Virus record (IMG/VR): IMGVR_UViG_3300048033_001398
Location: 1 to 25,033 of that record
Direction: 5' to 3' (one strand)
DNA from: a virus
Length of the DNA: 25,033 nt
Each line of letters opens with the position of its first letter. Within the stretch, counting starts at the first letter, position 1. Below, in pieces: positions 15,701-22,479 of the stretch. The notes below the pieces were generated by a model that searched no databases, was not told where the DNA came from, and was given only the letters and a program-made list of their open reading frames with translations. A program made the position numbers and the translations under genes.

Positions 15701-18101
15701 TGGTATTAAAGATACCTTAGTATCATCTATGTTAAAATCCATGGGTTGGGATGCTAAAATGGGTAAAAAAGCCCAAGCTCTTTGGGAATTTGCTTTTGGA
15801 GAAAATTCAGATGGTACATCTACTTCTTCAATGACTGGAAAAGAAAGACAACAAGAAGTTTGGAGAAGATTACTTAACAATTTACCATACCTAATGAAAC
15901 ACAAAGGTAGTGGTAGGGCAGTAAAAGCTGCACTTGCTTGTTATGGTGTACCTTCTTCTATGTTAACAGTATTGGAATTTGGTGGACCAAGAAATAGTGA
16001 TGGTGGTACTTCTAAAATATCATTCGAAGATAGAACGGCTGCTATTAATATTAGTGGTTCTAATTCTATTATAGTACCATGGAAGGAATATACTGAAACA
16101 TTAGACCACCCACAATCAGTTGAGATTCGAGTTAACTCTGAGGTTAAACAAAACCAAACTTTTATTTCATCGAGTGGATGGAATGTTGGTGTAAAATATT
16201 CTGATGTAGGTAATAGAGGTAGTATTGAATTCCAATATTTAAGTGGCTCTACAATAGTATCACAATCAACAGATTTGATGCCATTCTTTAATGATGAGTA
16301 TACTCAAATTGTAGTTCAACATCTTGCAACTGGTTCTTTTGAAGTTTATGCAAAAGAAGGATTTAATGAAAGAATCAGAAATGCGGTTTCAATGTCTGTT
16401 AAGAATGTACCAACCTCATCTTGGGAATTGGATACTAAATTAACTATTGGTAGTTCTACTATGAGTGGTTCTGTTGATGAATTTAGATATTGGACAACTG
16501 CATTATCAGAATCAAGAATAGATAATCACACCTTATTACCAGATGCAATTGATGGTAACCATCACTCATCTTCTACTGAAGATTTGATTCTTCGTTTGGA
16601 TTTTGAATATCCAAAGGATAGAAGTTCAAGTGGTGATACTGCTATTAAAAATGTATCAATAAACGAATCATATGATGTTGATTTTGTAACCGCATCTAAT
16701 TTTGATTCTATAACAGAGTATCCATATCATTATACAACTTATGAAAGAACTGTAACAGCAAATGTTCCTTCAAGTGGATTTGGTGTTGGTAATAAGTTTA
16801 GATTTGAATCACAACAATCAATTAACCCAACAGAAGATATTGATGGTACTGGTCTCACTCTTTCTTATAGAGAACGTTCTACTAAGAAATCATTTGATAC
16901 ATCACCAATCGATTCAAATAGATTAGGATTATTCTTCTCACCAATAAAAGAGATAAACATGGATATGTTAAAATCTCTTGGACAGTTTGAATTAGATGAT
17001 TATATTGGTGACCCTAATGATAGATATTCTGATGAGTATAGAGATTTAAGATTATTAAGAAATTACTATTTCGAAAGATACACTATAAATCTATATGAAT
17101 ATATTCAGTTGGTAAGATATATAGACCAATCTTTATTTGAAACATTGGAATCTCTTGTACCTGCAAGAGCAATTGTATCGAGTGGATTATTGATTGAACC
17201 ACACTTGTTAGAAAGAAACAAAGTAAAACATAGACCTTTACAGGCAGAAGATTTACTTCGTAATATAAAAGAACCTAAAATTGATTTAAGAGAACAAGTT
17301 AAAATTAAACCTGAAAATATTAAAAGATATGATAAGAGTTTAAAACCATTTGATAGATTTAAATTTGATGTTGATGCTAAGAAAATACGAGATGGTAGGT
17401 TACAGAGAATACAACCTAGAATTAGATATAGTAGACCAAATTACAATGCGTCTATTAGAAGTGTAGGACCGGCTTTTATTTCTTCCACCAGTTTATCGGA
17501 AGGTAAAATCACAGATACTCAATTTATACAAAGATTACTCAAACAACAAGAGGCTCTAGGTGGTCAATCACAAGTAGGTGTTGACCCAAGGAATCTTCGT
17601 AATGGACTTGCTGGTGTTTTTGCAAAAAATGGTATTGCAAATGTTACTCGTTTAGATGGAAATGGTACTTTAATTAAAGAAAGAAAACAAGTTTGGATTG
17701 TAACAGAAGAATATACTGAAATAGAAAAACAAGCAATTCCAGGTACTGGTCAAAAAACTACAGATGGTAAAAGGTGGTTAAAAGAACCATTATATAGAGA
17801 TGTGGTGGTAACTAAAACAAGAAAAGTAGTAGTATTTAATGAAATAGGAGACCCTGCACCAAGTGGAGATAATATATTATCTGCAGTTGCTGCTAACTCG
17901 AATGGTGGTAAATTACCTGGTGGAAATCTTGGTAATAAATACGGAAATAGAGGTTTTCGCTCTCCATCAAGACAAACATCGAGAACAACGTTGGATAGAA
18001 AATCTCCAGTAGAAACTTTCTGTACGAATCCTAACATTCTTAAAGTTTCAGATACTGCAAGAGGAAAAGGTGAACCAATTTTAGAGGTTAATAAAAAATA
18101 A
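12789..18101 (+). CDS. Giant virion structural protein with gpI-like and LamG-like segments
   Basis: A 1770-residue protein, probably a large outer wedge or fibre-network component in the place of T4 gp7. Residues 1-90 are Gly-rich with repeated GFG/DFG, and their DNA is much GC-richer than the rest. Residues about 150-600 are several beta-rich domains with P/D linkers (a 12-bp tandem repeat encodes PADPPADP). Residues about 780-960 are helical. About 940-1070 resemble the P2 gpI family: FFHMMGNHFDVLWSYTKALA, MLKSMGWDAKMG, and NLPYLMKHKGSGRAVKAALA followed by CYGVP. About 1078-1270 look LamG/concanavalin-like (MSGSVDEFRYWTTALSESRI). About 1417-1477 are a conserved-looking helical block (YFERYTINLYEYIQLVRYID). 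The C-terminal 250 residues are basic and disordered-looking. There is no internal stop or frameshift. The domain calls rest on motif resemblance only. Confidence 0.85.
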   Translation: MAIIDEYGNGLGFGDGPQKRSGFGANDFGEPLDFNGVDELRLDPKELVGNTGTATGTGSGISVNGRPTRNGTRIGEVVGFYRWNGSMWIDNRVTSSNNGNNGLPYVGDLGIGDLSGFGDFKIDIDDIKIDIDIPPIEPINLPFKIHFTSNPSHKKGYQFTDTGAPITPGSQLYPKDLLSGRTIGAKDNGKANEVYSVKTRVVNKGLFDQYVIDFTLNGSLYKSIDSNLYAAVTLPFTWKVEEVPEPTPPPTDVTVDIQHDMASGVSAVLTLQGKTVTFSGTGTSSITNSSGPYLSITPTSNSSYNHLYTLYEDASGKKVFEASQPTFTYTKLQNGLKYKLKVGISKGEIPADPPADPQPDNTPRYRYEKYTVTEKRTTGESAPSYTKPILTLTDGDFVTFNIGEGGDEFIDVPFTTQNADWVNIKTKGKFKKNSYNNKARLSADDFDAPGAYQIWLQPDSNINGTGEAKAIAVQVISKDFLPGPDITLIDFPETIVGEDYKGYNIDFGVNWESINTNYIDIYIGKVSKTTRILKGGPAMGSQQFNIGKILKQAGESLNESRDWVYFDLYFIPYNEEGDELTAGRTESIKIAFDKGNVLLTRPEVMRDITDSICNQFDSDALGKDNSKYLTHLMHFGDGDNKLIATWCTDYEEFSQYEDVVQKVANDEGEYVDQIVRKKTREEETLVFKMYEPLPRSVQPNQQIWVSKIQSIPIIEQVTLINEDLKECIELTPDFGQNLCGENIGFQLYDDIISSGSASSTSVLSEFVSGSGFDLKTLQIPFASSSKEIEGSLLVDSDSTWGWNNFVKYSSAEERVNNFLYKIKLMEFYDTKIEQLESGSYYTGSAGMIKEIQTNTENIQKVKDNFDAFESFLYTSSSLSGLTYPGAGQNEVSHSTDSDSVSWYSSIIDSAQHYDYYNKDLLVNNLPNHVRTSEDSEQFKMFFHMMGNHFDVLWSYTKALAETKNLEHKYELGIKDTLVSSMLKSMGWDAKMGKKAQALWEFAFGENSDGTSTSSMTGKERQQEVWRRLLNNLPYLMKHKGSGRAVKAALACYGVPSSMLTVLEFGGPRNSDGGTSKISFEDRTAAINISGSNSIIVPWKEYTETLDHPQSVEIRVNSEVKQNQTFISSSGWNVGVKYSDVGNRGSIEFQYLSGSTIVSQSTDLMPFFNDEYTQIVVQHLATGSFEVYAKEGFNERIRNAVSMSVKNVPTSSWELDTKLTIGSSTMSGSVDEFRYWTTALSESRIDNHTLLPDAIDGNHHSSSTEDLILRLDFEYPKDRSSSGDTAIKNVSINESYDVDFVTASNFDSITEYPYHYTTYERTVTANVPSSGFGVGNKFRFESQQSINPTEDIDGTGLTLSYRERSTKKSFDTSPIDSNRLGLFFSPIKEINMDMLKSLGQFELDDYIGDPNDRYSDEYRDLRLLRNYYFERYTINLYEYIQLVRYIDQSLFETLESLVPARAIVSSGLLIEPHLLERNKVKHRPLQAEDLLRNIKEPKIDLREQVKIKPENIKRYDKSLKPFDRFKFDVDAKKIRDGRLQRIQPRIRYSRPNYNASIRSVGPAFISSTSLSEGKITDTQFIQRLLKQQEALGGQSQVGVDPRNLRNGLAGVFAKNGIANVTRLDGNGTLIKERKQVWIVTEEYTEIEKQAIPGTGQKTTDGKRWLKEPLYRDVVVTKTRKVVVFNEIGDPAPSGDNILSAVAANSNGGKLPGGNLGNKYGNRGFRSPSRQTSRTTLDRKSPVETFCTNPNILKVSDTARGKGEPILEVNKK
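13836..13859 (+). repeat. Two perfect tandem copies of a 12-bp unit
   Basis: CCTGCAGACCCA occurs twice head to tail and encodes the linker PADPPADP in the giant protein. It is a small in-frame duplication between beta-domains. Confidence 0.9.
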
Positions 18102-18122
18102 AAATGAATTTTATAAATTAGT

Positions 18123-18134
18123 TATATTTATATA
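18123..18134 (+). promoter_or_regulatory. Putative phage late promoter (TATATTTATATA)
   Basis: A perfect copy of the shared motif, 22 nt before the ATG at 18157. An AGAGGA ribosome site follows. No TTTG about 20 nt upstream. Confidence 0.6.
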
Positions 18135-18156
18135 TTGAAAACACAGAGGAACAATT

Positions 18157-18786
18157 ATGGCATATTTAGATAACGCAGAAATCACAGTAGATGCAATTCT
18201 TACTAGAAAAGGTAGAGAATTACTTGCAAATGGTGGTGGGTTAAACATAACAAAATTCGCATTGGGAGATGATGAGATAGATTACTCATTATATGAACCA
18301 GCACATCCAAAGGGTAGTGCTTATTATGATGCGGCAATTAAAGCAATTCCAATTACTGAAGCTTCACCAGATGAAACTCAAGTATTGAAATATAAATTAG
18401 TAACTTTACCAAAGGGAACAAAAAAGATTCCAAAGGTAGAATTTGGTATACCATCTATTTCTGTAAATCAGAATTCAGGTCAAGTATCTTTAACACCAAC
18501 AACTTCACCAGCAGGAAATGGAAGTAGTGGATATACTGTTATTCTTTCTAATAAGAATGCAGGTTCAATAGTAGGTGCAGGTTTAGCAGCAACATCTGGA
18601 ACAATTCCTTTGGCACTTGGTGATGAGATTACAACAACTGCAGCAATTGAAACTGGTTTGGCATTCAATTTTATTCCGAATCCAAATATTACTGCAACAA
18701 TTAAAACAACGATTACAGTATATGGTAATGAGACTGGTGGTTCACAAACTATACCTGTTACCGTTACTTATGTACAACCAAAATAA
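18157..18786 (+). CDS. Virion structural protein of a family seen in marine phages, with Ig-like C-terminus
   Basis: A 209-residue protein. The N-terminal 55 residues (ITVDAILTRKGRELLANGGG, then LNITKFALGDDEIDYSLYEP) form the compact signature of a structural-protein family I recall from marine myoviruses; its exact location in the particle is not known to me. Residues about 95-209 are beta-rich and T/S/G-rich (VEFGIPSISVNQNSGQVSLT, ATIKTTITVYGNETGG), like an Ig-type or fibre-knob domain. A strong AGAGGA site 8 nt before the ATG and a late-promoter motif at 18123 suggest high late expression. It is followed after 15 bases by the first of two paralogous virion proteins. It is probably a baseplate or fibre-attachment protein. 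Confidence 0.75.
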   Translation: MAYLDNAEITVDAILTRKGRELLANGGGLNITKFALGDDEIDYSLYEPAHPKGSAYYDAAIKAIPITEASPDETQVLKYKLVTLPKGTKKIPKVEFGIPSISVNQNSGQVSLTPTTSPAGNGSSGYTVILSNKNAGSIVGAGLAATSGTIPLALGDEITTTAAIETGLAFNFIPNPNITATIKTTITVYGNETGGSQTIPVTVTYVQPK

Positions 18787-18801
18787 TAGGAAAATAATAA
18801 G

Positions 18802-20037
18802 ATGGCACAAATAACAGGACAAGCGGGAGTAAATCTATCATCTGATTTAGCATCGTACTTATCAGCTCAGAATGGTCAAGTAACTTCTGAACAACTTTCA
18901 GAGATTATTAATCAGTATTTGAGTGGTGGGGATAAGATTGCTGCACAAGGTGGAAATCTTTCTACTGGAATTTATAAAAGATTCGGTGAGTATGATACTG
19001 TACAAGGAAAAGTAGAAACAGTAACAACTGGTCTTTGGACTGGTGATACTGGTTCATTGGAATCATTTTTTACCTCATCTGACCAAACCGCAGCAAGTAC
19101 ACAATATTACTTAAATGTTTATTCAACTGACCCTGCAACTGATGCATCAGCTGAAGTACAATATGCCGTTGCATTTGGTAACAAATATGGAAGTGGTTCT
19201 GTATCTTTAGCAAATGATGATAACTCAACAACTGCAACTAAAGCAACTTACGCACAATACAGACAAATTCTTTTAGAACAAGATGATGAATTATTCTCAT
19301 TTGTATCTGCTTCAGGTGGAACAATAGATTCTGAAGATATTTTTGTAATAAATGTAGCTCGTGCTAGATATAAAGAATCAATGGACCCTGGAAACTTAGA
19401 ATTTAAATTAAGTGGGTCTAATGGAATCTTCAACTATATTGATGATAGTGGTAAAAAATTCTCAGATACAGTTGGAAAGGCTGGTAGAGTATTTAATATT
19501 GTAAGTGGTTCTCTAAACTTAGGAACTGAAAACCCATCAACTGTTGCACAGACATACAGTAGTGCATCTGCCGCGTCTGGACAAGGATATGGTTTATTTT
19601 ATCCAGACCAAGGTTTAATCGTACTTAACCCAGCTGTTATTATGGCGGAAGTTGGTAATGGTATTGATAGTGGTTCATTAGGTGGTGTAGAACTATACAA
19701 AGGATTCCAACGTGAAGGTAGAAATCAATACATTCTACATCATATGTTAGAAGGTGGAAATGATTTTCAAGCTAGAAGAGTTGAAAATTTATCTACATCT
19801 CATTACTTTGTAAGAGCACAGAATAGAGAATTTAACTTCTCTAACAACCCAACATATGTATCTGGTTCAGATGGTACTTTCAGAGAATCATCGTTTGAAA
19901 CAAACCCAATAACTTATATAACTTCAATTGGACTAATGAATGATGCTAATGAAATGTTAGCAGTAGCTAAAACTTCACAACCTATTGAAAAATCATTTGA
20001 TAAAGAAGTACTTATAAAAGTTAAACTTGATTTCTAA
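18802..20037 (+). CDS. Virion structural protein, paralogue A
   Basis: A 411-residue protein with a helical N-terminus (about 1-45, LSSDLASYLSAQNGQVTSEQ) and a long beta-rich S/G/T-rich body. Its C-terminal half has the same layout as the gene at 20113. GYGLFYPDQGLIVLNPAVI corresponds to YGNVFYQDGLVVVT there. Residues 343-411 (REFNFSNNPTYVSG...ITSIGLMNDANEMLAVAKTS...VLIKVKLDF) correspond to CEFNYSQNPSAV...STIGLYDDNNNLVAVAKLP...VNFIVRMDL. It ends about 20 bases before a strong terminator, so it is the last gene of the 18157 unit. The body suggests a tail or fibre-network protein; the specific role is unknown. Confidence 0.78.
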   Translation: MAQITGQAGVNLSSDLASYLSAQNGQVTSEQLSEIINQYLSGGDKIAAQGGNLSTGIYKRFGEYDTVQGKVETVTTGLWTGDTGSLESFFTSSDQTAASTQYYLNVYSTDPATDASAEVQYAVAFGNKYGSGSVSLANDDNSTTATKATYAQYRQILLEQDDELFSFVSASGGTIDSEDIFVINVARARYKESMDPGNLEFKLSGSNGIFNYIDDSGKKFSDTVGKAGRVFNIVSGSLNLGTENPSTVAQTYSSASAASGQGYGLFYPDQGLIVLNPAVIMAEVGNGIDSGSLGGVELYKGFQREGRNQYILHHMLEGGNDFQARRVENLSTSHYFVRAQNREFNFSNNPTYVSGSDGTFRESSFETNPITYITSIGLMNDANEMLAVAKTSQPIEKSFDKEVLIKVKLDF

Positions 20038-20057
20038 AAGAACTTAACCTATAAAAC

Positions 20058-20082
20058 AACCCCACTTCGGTGGGGTTTTTTG
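20058..20082 (+). terminator. Strong intrinsic terminator with UUCG loop
   Basis: A perfect 8-bp stem, AACCCCAC (20058-20065) with GTGGGGTT (20070-20077), is closed by a C(TTCG)G tetraloop and followed by TTTTTT (20076-20081). It ends the 18157-18802 unit seven bases before the next promoter motif. Confidence 0.95.
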
Positions 20083-20088
20083 TTTCCA

Positions 20089-20100
20089 TATATTTATATA
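20089..20100 (+). promoter_or_regulatory. Putative phage late promoter (TATATTTATATA) directly after the terminator
   Basis: A perfect motif copy between the terminator and GAGGAG (20101-20106), only 12 nt before the ATG at 20113. If transcription starts a few bases after the core, the leader would barely contain the ribosome site. Confidence 0.65.
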
Positions 20101-20112
20101 GAGGAGAAATCT

Positions 20113-21411
20113 ATGTTAAAGAATATACCAAAATCTAACGTATCAAATAGAGAGTTCAAAGTTTATAAAAAATTCTTTGCTTCTCACAACGATTACCCTG
20201 TCTTAAAATTATACGATAAGTCATCGGCATATCATACTGGTAGTGGTATGTTTGACTCGGATGTATTTGAAAGAACTGTTAGTGGTTCTATAAATGATTC
20301 GTTTCATAAGTACCCCATGTACCAATCCATAAAACACAAATATCTTACTGATAATGGATTGTTAGGTATGTTTGGTACTATTACCAATATGTCTGATTTC
20401 AATAATGAAAGAATTGTTGATGAGACTATGTTTGTAATACCAATTACTCAAAGTAGAGTTGGTGAAGGAATCAAACCAGGTTCAGTAAAATTATATTCAG
20501 ACCAACTTAATTCTGGTTCATTGTTATATGATGATGGAAATGGTAATTTAGTAGGAGAAAGAAAAGAATATAGTTTTTTATCTGCAGATTTCGGTTCATT
20601 TGGTACTGGTTCGTTAAGTAATAATGGTAATTTAGATAGAGGTGTTTATTTATATTTAAATGATACTAATGTAACTCATTCTATAAAATTGAGTAATAAC
20701 TTGGATTTAATGAATCCAGAAATGACACTAACATTAGAAGGTGATACTGATAAAAGAACCTTAGTTAGATGGGATATGTTTACCAATGATATTGGTGGGG
20801 AATATATTACAGGTTCTTCTGATATCAGAACACAAGGTAACATCTCATTTACCGAACAATTAAATTTCTTAGGAAGTGAATTAAAACCACTACATTATGG
20901 AAATGTATTTTATCAAGATGGGTTAGTAGTAGTAACCACTCATGATGTTCATAATGATGTATCATTAGAAGATGTAACAACTTATGATTTACAATATCGT
21001 TCTACTAAAACTATACATGAATTAGAAGTATTAGTACAAGCAGGAGATTGTGAGTTTAATTATTCCCAAAACCCATCGGCTGTAAATGTATCCTTAAAAG
21101 ATTCTTATGATTTTCAAATAACAGGTGTACCTAATGTATTTCCAGCTGGTACTAAAAAAATAAAAGAAGTGTTAGATATAACACAGGTAAGTGGTTATAC
21201 ATCATCATATGATAATTCAACAACTGGTAGTTGGGATGATTATTATAATAAAACATTAACTGACCCAACTGGTTCATATTTATCAACATTTGTATCAACA
21301 ATTGGATTATATGATGATAACAATAACTTAGTTGCGGTGGCAAAACTACCCAAACCAATAAAAAAATATCCTGATATGGCGGTTAATTTTATTGTTAGAA
21401 TGGATTTATAG
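20113..21411 (+). CDS. Virion structural protein, paralogue B
   Basis: The start is taken at ATG 20113, 6 bases after GAGGAG. An upstream in-frame ATG at 20080 would begin inside the terminator T tract and read through the promoter motif, so it is rejected. The 432-residue protein has a distinct N-terminal domain (LKNIPKSNVSNREFKVYKKF, then HKYPMYQSIKHKYLTDNGLL) and a central beta-rich region (MFVIPITQSRVGEGIKPGSV, VYLYLNDTNVTHSIKLSNN). The C-terminal module (about 275-432) is shared with the 18802 protein. The paired arrangement suggests two related subunits of one tail or fibre structure. It is followed by the SDR-like gene 8 bases later. Confidence 0.8.
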   Translation: MLKNIPKSNVSNREFKVYKKFFASHNDYPVLKLYDKSSAYHTGSGMFDSDVFERTVSGSINDSFHKYPMYQSIKHKYLTDNGLLGMFGTITNMSDFNNERIVDETMFVIPITQSRVGEGIKPGSVKLYSDQLNSGSLLYDDGNGNLVGERKEYSFLSADFGSFGTGSLSNNGNLDRGVYLYLNDTNVTHSIKLSNNLDLMNPEMTLTLEGDTDKRTLVRWDMFTNDIGGEYITGSSDIRTQGNISFTEQLNFLGSELKPLHYGNVFYQDGLVVVTTHDVHNDVSLEDVTTYDLQYRSTKTIHELEVLVQAGDCEFNYSQNPSAVNVSLKDSYDFQITGVPNVFPAGTKKIKEVLDITQVSGYTSSYDNSTTGSWDDYYNKTLTDPTGSYLSTFVSTIGLYDDNNNLVAVAKLPKPIKKYPDMAVNFIVRMDL

Positions 21412-21419
21412 ATAAAATT

Positions 21420-22124
21420 ATGAAAAAGTTATGGAATTTTGGAGGAACCTATACTGATTTTGGTAAAAAACTATCACATGGGTTTGATGTAAATCAATTC
21501 GGAAGACATAATGTAGATTACTCAGATATAGATGGTTTTATAAAAAAAGTAGAACAAAATACTGATTTATTTCCTATACCTGATATTATTTCATTCAATA
21601 TGAATCCCCATACACATTATTATAATTTTGAGCAAAGAATTACTCCGAAAGAAGATTTTGATAAATTAATAAATTTAATAAATACAAACTTTTTTTTTCA
21701 AGTAAGACTTGTTGAATGGTTTTTTTCAAAAAACAAAAACAAAAGAGTTTTATTTCTAACAAGTAATCAAAGTAATTCCATAGTACAACCAGGAGATGGA
21801 TTAGATTCTGAAATTTTTATGGATGGAGATTTGTTACTTTACAGAATGAATAGAGCACTTGAACATCAACTTATTCATGCAAAAAATATTGTGCAAGAAA
21901 ATCACATAAATGATAATATTATAATGGGAGTGTGTGTTGGATATAATGTTCCTGGTACTCCAGAATATTTAAATGGTATAATGAAAACAGATTCTTTTAA
22001 AAGAAATGTGTTTGGAATAGGAGAACATACTATGAAAAATGGTAACGCAAATATTCCCACATTATCGGAATCAAAGTTACCTACAATAAGTAAAATAAAT
22101 TCTATTCTATTAGATATAATATAA
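21420..22124 (+). CDS. Degenerate short-chain dehydrogenase/reductase-like protein
   Basis: A 234-residue protein that follows the SDR plan. NFGGTYTDFGKKLSHGF (6-22) matches the nucleotide-binding TGxxxGxG turn, with F14-G15 where GxG is expected. GRHNVDYSD (28-36) matches the end of beta2 and the D-[LV]-[TS] position. PDIISFNMN (54-62) takes the place of the NNAG strand. RVLFLTSNQSN (109-119) is beta5 with the catalytic serine position. LYRMNRALEHQLIHAKNI (140-157) is the YxxxK helix, with Arg145 in place of Lys. The late part (IMGVCVGYNVPGTPEYL) fits beta6. The damaged glycine motif and K-to-R change suggest weak or no dehydrogenase activity. An SDR-like gene between virion genes is odd; it could be a pseudoenzyme used as a structural or chaperone part, or a nucleotide-sugar tailoring enzyme. 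Assignment rests on pattern only. Confidence 0.6.
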   Translation: MKKLWNFGGTYTDFGKKLSHGFDVNQFGRHNVDYSDIDGFIKKVEQNTDLFPIPDIISFNMNPHTHYYNFEQRITPKEDFDKLINLINTNFFFQVRLVEWFFSKNKNKRVLFLTSNQSNSIVQPGDGLDSEIFMDGDLLLYRMNRALEHQLIHAKNIVQENHINDNIIMGVCVGYNVPGTPEYLNGIMKTDSFKRNVFGIGEHTMKNGNANIPTLSESKLPTISKINSILLDII

Positions 22125-22163
22125 CACGATACTTAAAGAAATATATCTTAAAATAAAATTTAC

Positions 22164-22175
22164 CATATTTATAGT
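22164..22175 (+). promoter_or_regulatory. Putative phage late promoter (CATATTTATAGT)
   Basis: Shared motif in the 71-base gap before the gene at 22196, 20 nt before its ATG; the first base is C and the end is less conserved. AGAGGA follows at 22181-22186. Confidence 0.5.
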
Positions 22176-22195
22176 ATATAAAGAGGAATATTATT

Positions 22196-22453
22196 ATGGC
22201 TAAAAGTATTATTGATTTATTTAAAGACTCTACTGCATATAAAAATGGAGTTGATTATTCTAAAGGACCTGCAACGGGTCAGGAGAAAACTCCAATGTCT
22301 GTTGATTTAACGGGTACTGTTGAAGAAAAAATAAAAACAGGTACCAACCGAAGTGCTACTGTTAAACAAGCTAGAGGTGGTGCTGTTGGAGATGGAACTC
22401 CATCTGGTTACAAACCAGGCAAAGGATATTCAACTGGCGTAAAGTACGATTAG
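22196..22453 (+). CDS. Small hydrophilic protein, unknown function
   Basis: An 85-residue protein with a strong ribosome site (AGAGGA, 10 nt before the ATG) and its own late-promoter motif, so probably well expressed. The N-terminus MAKSIIDLFKDSTAYKNGVD is amphipathic. The rest is Gly/Lys/Thr-rich and probably disordered, ending GYKPGKGYSTGVKYD. There are no cysteines, signal peptide or membrane segment. Such short basic Gly-rich proteins in a late position can be minor virion components or DNA-associated proteins, but no family is recognised. It is followed 27 bases later by the GIY-YIG gene. Confidence 0.65.
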   Translation: MAKSIIDLFKDSTAYKNGVDYSKGPATGQEKTPMSVDLTGTVEEKIKTGTNRSATVKQARGGAVGDGTPSGYKPGKGYSTGVKYD

Positions 22454-22460
22454 TTGATAT

Positions 22461-22476
22461 AGGATGATTACATCCT
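22461..22476 (+). promoter_or_regulatory. Hairpin over the leader of the GIY-YIG gene
   Basis: AGGATG (22461-22466) and CATCCT (22471-22476) form a perfect 6-bp stem with an ATTA loop, ending 3 nt before the ATG at 22480. The only AGG-type ribosome site lies in the stem, so folding would mask it. There is no T tract, so a terminator is unlikely. Confidence 0.5.
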
Positions 22477-22479
22477 TAT

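Noticed and set aside
10436-18101. Diversity-generating retroelement or CRISPR array linked to the fibre-like genes
   Set aside because: No reverse transcriptase gene, template/variable repeat pair or regularly spaced repeats were seen in the window.
20080-20112. Upstream in-frame ATG at 20080 as start of the second paralogue
   Set aside because: It begins in the terminator T tract and would translate the promoter motif and the ribosome site; ATG 20113 after GAGGAG is clearly better.
22125-22163. AAGA/TCTT inverted repeat as a terminator after the SDR-like gene
   Set aside because: Only a 4-bp AT-rich stem without a clear T tract; too weak.
2143-22175. Reading the TATTTATA motifs as T4 late promoters (TATAAATA) on the minus strand
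   Set aside because: No supportable minus-strand genes exist in the window, and the motifs sit at a regular distance before + strand starts, so a + strand motif fits better.
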